Positions 35,270 to 41,742 of a stretch of 41,742 nt of DNA are shown here, one piece after another (position 1 is the stretch's first letter; each line of letters begins with the position of its first letter). A program made the position numbers and the translations under genes. Source of the DNA: Pseudomonadota bacterium (GTDB lineage Bacteria > Pseudomonadota > Gammaproteobacteria > Burkholderiales > Burkholderiaceae_D); contig JAEXJM010000023.1 of assembly GCA_023449275.1 (NCBI GenBank), forward strand, positions 1 to 41,742. Reading direction: 5' to 3'. The notes beneath the pieces are model-generated. The model was not told the origin of the DNA. It did no database searches and was given only the letters and a program-made list of their open reading frames with translations.

Positions 35270-35324
35270 GGATTCATTCATGAAGCCATTTGCTGTTAAA
35301 AAGACATATCGAGGAGTAAAAATC

Positions 35325-36260
35325 ATGCGTAAGAGTGCATTGGAGTATTTTGGGCGGGATTACGATTTTCCCAATGTTATCCCGGGATTGCCCTGCAAAC
35401 TATCAGATGTGGAAGGTCTGGAAATCGGCAGGTTCCAGACAAACGACGGTGTTTCACTTTCGTACTGGACGGCAGGTCAGGGAAGGCCGCTTGTTTTCAT
35501 ACCGGGCTGGTCATCCAACGGGGCTGAATATATCAACCTCATCCATTTGCTCAAGGATGATTATGCCGTGTATGTCCTTGACCAACGCAATCATGGCCTG
35601 TCGGACAAGGTGACATTCGGGAACCGGATTTCGCGTCTGGCGGCTGATGTCAATGATTTCTTCAATGCACTTCATATCAGTGAAGCTCATGTATGCGGAT
35701 GGTCGATGGGATGTTCCGTTATCTGGAGTTATATCGATTTGTATGGGATCGACAGAATCGGAAAGCTTGTCTTTATTGATGAAGCTCCCTCAATCTATTG
35801 TCACAGTGACTGGACCGAGCAAGAGCGTAAAAAGGCAGGGGCCTTCACGACTTCTGCTGAAACCATGATATCCATGTTTTGCAAAAAAGGATCTTTTCAC
35901 CGGCTGGTAGTGAATACGGATGTCTTTGATTTTTATAAGGTTAATGGCGCACCTGCCTTTGAAAATTCACACCTGTTCGCTGAGGAATGCGTACCGCCCG
36001 ACATGGATGCCCTTCAGTTTATCCTGTTTGACCACATCAAGAATGACTGGAGAGATGTGCTTTGCCACAAGATCACACGTCCGGTGCTGGTCATATCAGG
36101 AGAAAACAGCAATTGGGTGGAAAGCCAGCGCTGGATTGCGGAAACCGTCCCGCATGGCAGGATCATTGTTTATGGCAAGGATGAGTATGGTGACCATTTT
36201 CTGCACCTGAAGCTCCCTCGGAAATTCGCCGGACAACTGAAAGCCTTTTTGTCTGAATAA
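35325..36260 (+). CDS. Alpha/beta hydrolase
   Basis: An alpha/beta-hydrolase fold enzyme of 311 residues. The nucleophile elbow GWSMG has Ser127, the oxyanion region is FIPGWSSNG near residues 60-70, and the catalytic His is likely His291 in GDHFLH. The acid residue normally follows the ISG strand as Asp, but here the sequence is ISGENSNW, so Glu or another residue takes the role. Starting ATG 35325 is preceded by GAGGAG eight bases away. Could be an esterase, lactonase or C-C hydrolase. Divergent from a LysR regulator. Confidence 0.9.
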   Translation: MRKSALEYFGRDYDFPNVIPGLPCKLSDVEGLEIGRFQTNDGVSLSYWTAGQGRPLVFIPGWSSNGAEYINLIHLLKDDYAVYVLDQRNHGLSDKVTFGNRISRLAADVNDFFNALHISEAHVCGWSMGCSVIWSYIDLYGIDRIGKLVFIDEAPSIYCHSDWTEQERKKAGAFTTSAETMISMFCKKGSFHRLVVNTDVFDFYKVNGAPAFENSHLFAEECVPPDMDALQFILFDHIKNDWRDVLCHKITRPVLVISGENSNWVESQRWIAETVPHGRIIVYGKDEYGDHFLHLKLPRKFAGQLKAFLSE

Positions 36261-36312
36261 ATCGGTGCATGGATACACAAATGGTTGCCAGACGTTTTTG
36301 AAGGTATTGTCC

Positions 36313-36348
36313 GGTTTTCCACTATACCAAGGTTTTCCACTATACCAA
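36313..36348. repeat. 18-base tandem duplication
   Basis: GGTTTTCCACTATACCAA occurs twice, head to tail and identical. It may be a recent slippage duplication or a paired protein-binding site. Confidence 0.8.
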
Positions 36349-37107
36349 TTGATGCAGCCATATTCAAAAGCAGTATGGCTGATTTGCGCCCGTTGTCGAA
36401 AAACCTTTATGTGCACGTATAACGTATTAGGGGACTCGTAAACTGGCGAAGTGACAAGTGATAATACAAAATCATCTTTATATCCACTTTTAATTTTACA
36501 TAATACAAATTATGCGAAATTTGATGTGGTGCTCAGGATGATTTTCTTCCGCATTCAGAAGTCCGGCTGCTTTCTTCTGATGTATCCCATCTGTTTTGCC
36601 TGAACGGAAAAATCGATGCGGGGTTTGAATCTGAAATATGAGAACTTGGCTGTTCTTCCTGACATTGGCAGGATGAGCGGTTTGGGTAATGGCGATATCA
36701 GACATGGAACTGGTGTGAAAGCGAAACAGACCAACCGGACATTACAACAGATTATCGGGGAATATGATTCTGTCAATCGTTTCCTGCTCCAGTCGCTTAT
36801 CTTTACTCATTCTCAACCATTTCTGCCGTTTTCCCTCGGCTAGGCCTGTGTACCATGCTCCTGTTGTTTATTGAGGCAAGGCTTTATCATATCTGAACGG
36901 AATACAGGCTTTTCCGTGGTACTTCTGAAATGAAAATTGTTTTAGAGCCAACGCTGACTTGACCGGAATGATTCTTCAAATAGTGGTTTCTTGCCGGATA
37001 TTTCTGTTTTTCAGCAGTTTTTTCCGATGTTTTTCAGTGAAAAGCAGGTTTTTGCATTATTTGAGGTATATGCGTTGTTTCTTGGAGGCGATGGATTCGA
37101 ACGATGG

Positions 37108-37150
37108 CACAAAAACTCCCGCCATACAGATGTGCAGGCGGGAGTTTGAC
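37108..37150 (-). terminator. Intrinsic terminator of the large autotransporter
   Basis: Eleven-base arms AAACTCCCGCC (37113-37123) and GGCGGGAGTTT (37137-37147), with a 13-base loop; leftward, the stem ends in five Ts, then GTG. It lies 30 bases after the stop of the autotransporter. Confidence 0.92.
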
Positions 37151-37177
37151 AGGATACGATGGTACTGGTAAACCGTG

Positions 37178-40100
37178 TCAGTCAAAAAGATATTTGACAC
37201 CGACCTGGGCGGATTCCTCATGGTAGCCGCCTTTGCCGGCACGGACGCCCAGCGTGATCCATCCGAGGAGGTTTTTGTCCAGATGCCCTTCGGCGCCGAT
37301 ACGTATTTCACCGCTGTCACGTGCCCCGTCCTGATATATCTGGTCGCCATTCATCGAAACGCCCCGTTTTTTTGAATTGTGAATCCAGTTCGCTTCTATG
37401 AAACCGAGTCCCCTGTCTTCATGGTTGGCGTGAAGTCGGGCACCAAGCCGGAGTATGACGTTATTATTGCCTAGCTGGCGATAGACCGTATGGTTGCTGT
37501 CCACTGCCTTGTCTGCTTTTACTCCGTCCCAGATGACCTGAGCCTGCGGTTGCCAGCTCCAGATGACACGATCGATTCCGGCCTTGCCTGTTTCGCCAAT
37601 CGGGAGTGTCTTGCCGACTTCCAGCGAAGCGACCCATCCATCGGAATCATAAGTGAATTTGGGCAGGGAACCGTAAACTTCGTTATCATATTTTCCCCAC
37701 ATCAGCCAACTGTCCAGATAGAAGCCCTTGTCCGGTGAATTGCCCGTGTAAAGCGTGCCATAGACACCGAATGCATAGCCATCCACTTCGGATTTGGCAT
37801 GATACCGGCCCTGGGTACGGGAACGGCTGTCGAGTGCACCGCCGAAAGCGCCGATGGTATATTTCCAGTCCTTGTCCAGGGTCTTGCGGAAAAGGTCTCC
37901 GCCGATCTGGGTTACGTACGTTTCTGCATGCGTTTTCGTGGCGCCGTTCTCCATACGGTAATGCGTATGATCGCCGACTACCCTGCCCCATGCAGCCTGT
38001 TCTTTCACTTCTCCGGTGAATGGATCGCTGTAGTATGCCTGTCCCATACGGTCATGAAGACGCATATGCATTCGCGTCAGGGCCAGCGAATTGTTGACAT
38101 AACTGCCCGCTTCAGAACGGACTTCGCCGGAATTGACCAGATACCAGTCCTGTTTTCCGCCGGAGGTTCCTTCATGACGTCCTTCAAGGCCGTAATAATA
38201 AGCTCCGCCTACAATCGGGCCACTTTCCGTCAGGACAAAACCGGTATCTGCGTTTTCGGCATGCAGAATGTGAATTCCCTGCTCCGTTTGTGCACCATGG
38301 CTATCCGGAAGTGCATTGACGCGCACCTGACTCATGCCTGTTGCAGTTCCGGTGATGGTTACGAAATCGGTCGGAGAATCATGATCCCCGTTCAATCGGG
38401 TGTTATAAACCAGCGTTCCACCCTCTCCCTTGTAGTTTCCCGTCATATAGACCTTGTTCAAGGTATCAGGAGACGCCGTTCCCTGTCTGGAAAGATAGAC
38501 CGTACCGGCATTGTCCAGATTGTTGAGATGATGCTGGCCGGAGTCGGTACCATTCAGATACAGATGTGAAGCGGTGCCAACCTTGATCGAAGCGGAGACA
38601 AGCGCTTTGGCATTTTCCAGCGCAGCTGCGGAATGGGTCAGGTTGACGGTGCCACCGAAGCCGGTGTTGTCGGTATGGATGGCCAGATTGCTGTGTTCTG
38701 CATTGAGAACGGCATGGCTGTTACCGACAAGGGTACCTTCGATCGAAGCGGAAGCGATGCCGTCCGGATTTTGCGAGAGGTTTCCGGTAATGGTCAGATG
38801 ACCGGATTCGTCCGGTGAGTTGTCCGAAGTGTTGAAATTGATAATGGAACCATTTTCCTGCTGCAAACCGCCGACGGACTGTGTCTTTCCGTTCAGGGCA
38901 TAAGTGGTTTTTTCTGCCAGTGTCAGATTTCGGGTGTAACCCAGTGCCTGGTCGGCTCCCTGCCGAAGGGTGGCTCCTTGCGCTACTGTGGTTTCACCCC
39001 GATAGGTATTGAACCAGGTCCGGTTTGCTTCCACTTCTTGCTGGTCTTCCTGATAGTACCGGCTGTTTTCGTCTCCCATGATGACGGTGTTTTCTTGTGG
39101 GATATAGATACCGCCGTTACCGTTTACCTGTGCGGACAAGGTATAGTTGTCCGGATCGGTTGTCGTGTCGCGGGGATCTGTCAGACCGTTCAGAACGACC
39201 TGTTTGCCATCTGAAACGTCGAGTTTTTTCAGCCAGTACGCGATGCCGGTACCGCCTTCTGCGCCAGCAACAGTCTGAATCGTGCGATTGTCCTTGTTGT
39301 AATAACCATCAAAGTGCAGGTATTTGTAGAAAGAATAGGTCGCACTGGCAACCTTGTCGCCCTGCTGCATGATGTCGAAACCATTTATATCGAACGTCAG
39401 GTCATCCAGTTTGCCGGTAGTGTTACCGACGCCAATCGGGGCACTGGCATAAACTGCATCGCGTCCGTAAACCGAGATGCCGATCTGGGTATTCCCGAAT
39501 GCATTGATGTCCTGATCGTTTTTGAAACGGAATTCTTCAATCTTCTTGAAATCGATATCGATGGCACGAATATCTCCGGTCGTGCTTTTGCCGCTGTTGA
39601 CACCCAGATAGAGAACCTGTCCATTGTAATATCCTTCTCCGTTTGCATCGGTATCGTTGCCACTGGCATCTTTCTGGTTCCGGTTGCCTGAAAAAGCCTC
39701 CATCAGTGTATGACCGTTATTGTTTACCATCATGCCGTTGTCATGGGCCAGCAGGGACAGCTCGGAATTGCCATCGGTACCATAACCGTGATTGACTTCA
39801 TTTGATGCATTGAACAGGTGCCGTACCGTGTCAAGCGACGTCCCGTCACCGGAAACGGTGTTGGTCAGATTGGCATAGGCCCCTACCCAGAAGTTATGCA
39901 GTCCATCTGTTTCATTGGACTGGCTGGAATTCTGTGAAGACAGATCGGAATGAAAACCGCTCCGATTCAAAAGAAAAGAACCGGCCACTTGCTGGCCAAG
40001 CTGGATTTTCTCGTCATTGTAATGTTTATAGTCGGGATTGTTGGTATAAACGACACCTGCCAGCGGAGAAGCTGGATAATATTCCGACTGTTCCGGCAGG

Positions 40101-41656
40101 TTTTTATCCTTCAATTCACTCAAATAGTAATTCCGGGTGACATCGATATCGTTCGTGTAATTTTGCTCCAGATACGCCGTATCGTAATATTGTCCGAAGT
40201 GAATGTAACGCACATAGGCGGAATTCATTTCATTTTTGCCAGCTAGATATGCAATACCTCTTCTCCGGTTGACGGCTTTGGTCTGGCTTTCATTCAGACG
40301 CAGATCGCTGCCGGACTGATATTCGCCGTTTGCAGTCGCTGTACCGTAGATGGAAGAATTGCCGACCAGTGTCACATTGTGCAGGGAAACAAGGTTGGCA
40401 TTCAGTTTTCTCAAATGGTTTTTGTCGCTTTCGATGATATTCTGGAATTCCAGCCCACCGATGATATTGCCGTTGATAATGGAATTTTCGACAGACACGA
40501 TATTGTTTTTGGCTTCTCCGGTGGACCAGCCGCCGTATATGGAAAAACCGGTGTCCCACGCATCAGATTTTCGCCAGTCGTTCTGGTCAGACGGAAGATC
40601 GTATCCGATATAGCTGTTATTGATCGTGACAACATTATTATTGGCAATGGCGGTTTGTTTGGCATCGACAGAATTTTCACCTATCCGCTTATCGTACAGG
40701 CCGCGGCCGCCTACCAGTCCCAGTTTCCGGGCTGTTGCCAGACCGGCGGCAATGATGGTGTCGTTGATGCTGACAAGATTATGGCTGGCTTCGTACCCTT
40801 CGGCACCGAAAATCCCTTTCGCGATCAGGGTCGGTGTTTTTTTTGGTGTGAAAAAATCGCTGTCCGATGCCGTGTTGGTGATGTTTCCGGCACCGCCGTG
40901 GATAATCACGCGATTGTTGTTGGTTTTAAAACCGGCGTGGACTTTTTCATCGACACCCTCGAGTTGCGCAGACCGTCCCCCAAACAACAGCTTGGCATAC
41001 AGTTGGGAATAATCCGACAACGTGACTTCAAGGGTATTGTTCAGGGAGTTTCCGGCGTTTTCATCGTAATTTGTCAAATCAAGACCACCACCGATGTCGT
41101 TTCTCCCGCCATAAGCCTTGGTGGCGAATGTGGTGATGTTATCGGCGGTGCCTTCTGCCAGTGTCAATTTGACAGTCGTTCCGGAATTGAAACCGGAATA
41201 GAAATGTGTGTGGCCGTCACTATCGGTGACACCTTTGTTATCGGGTGCCGTCATATCGGCAAGTAACTTGAGATTGTCAGGATTTTTTGGCAGATCGGTA
41301 CTGGCAAATGAGCCCATTATCCATGTCGCATCTGTTCTGTCCTGATCGTTTTCGGACCACTTTTCACTGGTTCCGCCATTTCCTGAAACCGTTATTTCAA
41401 GCTCCTTCCCGATGGGTTCCTTGCCGTTTAACCAGATATATCTCTGGGTTTCATTTAAGGCATCGATGGGGTCGTGTGGATATTTTTCGATATTGACGAT
41501 TTCAGTTCCTGTACTGCTGTTCAGCTGAAATTGCAGATTGGCATTATCACCAGCCTTGCTGGCATAGGCAGGAGGAAGGTTCGCCCCTCCAAGGGCAAAA
41601 GCGCAAAAAATGGCCAGATAAAGCCGGTTATAACGAAAAGAATGACATGCTTTCAT
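37178..41656 (-). CDS. Large autotransporter (type Va), pertactin/AIDA-like
   Basis: A 1492-residue self-secreting outer-membrane adhesin-like protein. Signal peptide about 1-32 (ending AYA before SK). The passenger has many right-handed beta-helix rungs with N-x-VSI-x-N-x-x-I-x-G patterns, for example NNIVSVENSIINGNIIGG and HNLVSINDTIIAAG. A pertactin-like junction (WYLVNSGEVRSEAGSYVNNSL) lies near 1165-1190, and the barrel covers about 1200-1492 with WGRVVGDHTHYR, WLMWGKYDNEVYG and SWQPQAQVIW. The last residues are KYLFD: the usual terminal aromatic is followed by an extra Asp. No ribosome-binding site is visible, but an eight-codon frame (MKILKNSQ) ends in the start codon (ATGA overlap). 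No Ser-protease triad or RGD motif was seen. Adhesion is the likely role, by family. Confidence 0.94.
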   Translation of the reverse strand: MKACHSFRYNRLYLAIFCAFALGGANLPPAYASKAGDNANLQFQLNSSTGTEIVNIEKYPHDPIDALNETQRYIWLNGKEPIGKELEITVSGNGGTSEKWSENDQDRTDATWIMGSFASTDLPKNPDNLKLLADMTAPDNKGVTDSDGHTHFYSGFNSGTTVKLTLAEGTADNITTFATKAYGGRNDIGGGLDLTNYDENAGNSLNNTLEVTLSDYSQLYAKLLFGGRSAQLEGVDEKVHAGFKTNNNRVIIHGGAGNITNTASDSDFFTPKKTPTLIAKGIFGAEGYEASHNLVSINDTIIAAGLATARKLGLVGGRGLYDKRIGENSVDAKQTAIANNNVVTINNSYIGYDLPSDQNDWRKSDAWDTGFSIYGGWSTGEAKNNIVSVENSIINGNIIGGLEFQNIIESDKNHLRKLNANLVSLHNVTLVGNSSIYGTATANGEYQSGSDLRLNESQTKAVNRRRGIAYLAGKNEMNSAYVRYIHFGQYYDTAYLEQNYTNDIDVTRNYYLSELKDKNLPEQSEYYPASPLAGVVYTNNPDYKHYNDEKIQLGQQVAGSFLLNRSGFHSDLSSQNSSQSNETDGLHNFWVGAYANLTNTVSGDGTSLDTVRHLFNASNEVNHGYGTDGNSELSLLAHDNGMMVNNNGHTLMEAFSGNRNQKDASGNDTDANGEGYYNGQVLYLGVNSGKSTTGDIRAIDIDFKKIEEFRFKNDQDINAFGNTQIGISVYGRDAVYASAPIGVGNTTGKLDDLTFDINGFDIMQQGDKVASATYSFYKYLHFDGYYNKDNRTIQTVAGAEGGTGIAYWLKKLDVSDGKQVVLNGLTDPRDTTTDPDNYTLSAQVNGNGGIYIPQENTVIMGDENSRYYQEDQQEVEANRTWFNTYRGETTVAQGATLRQGADQALGYTRNLTLAEKTTYALNGKTQSVGGLQQENGSIINFNTSDNSPDESGHLTITGNLSQNPDGIASASIEGTLVGNSHAVLNAEHSNLAIHTDNTGFGGTVNLTHSAAALENAKALVSASIKVGTASHLYLNGTDSGQHHLNNLDNAGTVYLSRQGTASPDTLNKVYMTGNYKGEGGTLVYNTRLNGDHDSPTDFVTITGTATGMSQVRVNALPDSHGAQTEQGIHILHAENADTGFVLTESGPIVGGAYYYGLEGRHEGTSGGKQDWYLVNSGEVRSEAGSYVNNSLALTRMHMRLHDRMGQAYYSDPFTGEVKEQAAWGRVVGDHTHYRMENGATKTHAETYVTQIGGDLFRKTLDKDWKYTIGAFGGALDSRSRTQGRYHAKSEVDGYAFGVYGTLYTGNSPDKGFYLDSWLMWGKYDNEVYGSLPKFTYDSDGWVASLEVGKTLPIGETGKAGIDRVIWSWQPQAQVIWDGVKADKAVDSNHTVYRQLGNNNVILRLGARLHANHEDRGLGFIEANWIHNSKKRGVSMNGDQIYQDGARDSGEIRIGAEGHLDKNLLGWITLGVRAGKGGYHEESAQVGVKYLFD

Positions 41657-41683
41657 TGTGAATTTTTCAGTATTTTCATGGGG
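41657..41683 (-). promoter_or_regulatory. Start region of the large autotransporter with a short overlapping upstream frame
   Basis: The leader has no clear ribosome-binding site. An upstream ATG opens eight codons (MKILKNSQ) whose stop overlaps the ATG of the autotransporter by four bases (ATGA). This could couple translation or be coincidental. The window ends 60 bases further on, so the promoter is not fully visible. Confidence 0.3.
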
Positions 41684-41742
41684 AAAAACAGGAAAGCATT
41701 GTCGGAATCCAGGATCTTGCCATATCCGGATGTATATGAAAC

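Larger units (their letters stand above)
36261..37177. other. 917-base gap, AT-rich, with small repeats
   Basis: No supported gene. It contains an 18-base tandem duplication at 36313-36348, a perfect dyad CATAAT-N4-ATTATG at 36499-36514 in an AT-rich stretch, and the terminator of the large autotransporter at the right end. A 75-codon frame at 36616-36843 lacks a ribosome-binding site and family similarity. Confidence 0.5.

Noticed and set aside
1..41742. CRISPR arrays, tRNA or rRNA genes, insertion sequences, prophage or integrase
   Set aside because: No regularly spaced repeats, no cloverleaf or rRNA sequence and no transposase or integrase motifs were seen.

Overview
The window looks like a chromosomal segment of a betaproteobacterium in the Burkholderiales. 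Oxalobacteraceae, and an Oxalobacter-like genome in particular, is my best guess. It rests on RNase E and RluC divergent from each other and followed by a HAD phosphatase and an S49 peptidase, moderate GC with many CCGG-rich words, large autotransporters, and an overall household gene set. I see no rRNA, tRNA, CRISPR array, insertion sequence or integrase. Gene density is rather low, with about ten gaps of 300 to 900 bases.

Layout from left to right: (1) a gap, then a 707-residue autotransporter (702-2825) with its own terminator; (2) an orphan HipA-like kinase (3161-4429) convergent with endonuclease IV, nfo; (3) a leftward molybdenum-cofactor operon moaA-mobA-moeA (8373 to 5299) with tightly overlapping genes; (4) a pirin-family quercetinase-like protein (9204-9902); (5) a leftward poly-N-acetylglucosamine operon pgaB-pgaC-pgaD (14522 to 10661) that lacks pgaA and is preceded by a terminator-like leader hairpin; (6) rne (leftward) divergent from rluC, a HAD phosphatase and sppA (rightward); (7) two small exported proteins of unknown function (22288-23495), a BASS-type transporter, a DnaQ-like exonuclease, a flavodoxin, a DMT permease, a histidine acid phosphatase without a signal peptide, an NAD(P)-binding protein and an exported flavodoxin; (8) two LysR regulators, each divergent from a small metabolic gene and each with a clear dyad in the shared promoter region, with a LysE exporter and a second DMT permease between them; (9) a 900-base AT-rich gap and a 1492-residue autotransporter (41656 to 37178) with a strong terminator.

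Themes: surface and biofilm functions (two autotransporters, PNAG synthesis), cofactor synthesis (Moco), RNA and DNA maintenance (RNase E, RluC, Nfo, exonuclease), and small transporter/regulator modules. I found no obvious new multi-gene defence or secretion system. The items most worth checking are the pga operon without its porin and with a possible attenuator, the orphan HipA with an upstream dyad, the exported flavodoxin, the acid phosphatase that seems to stay in the cytoplasm, the unknown exported pair, and the LysR/operator architectures.
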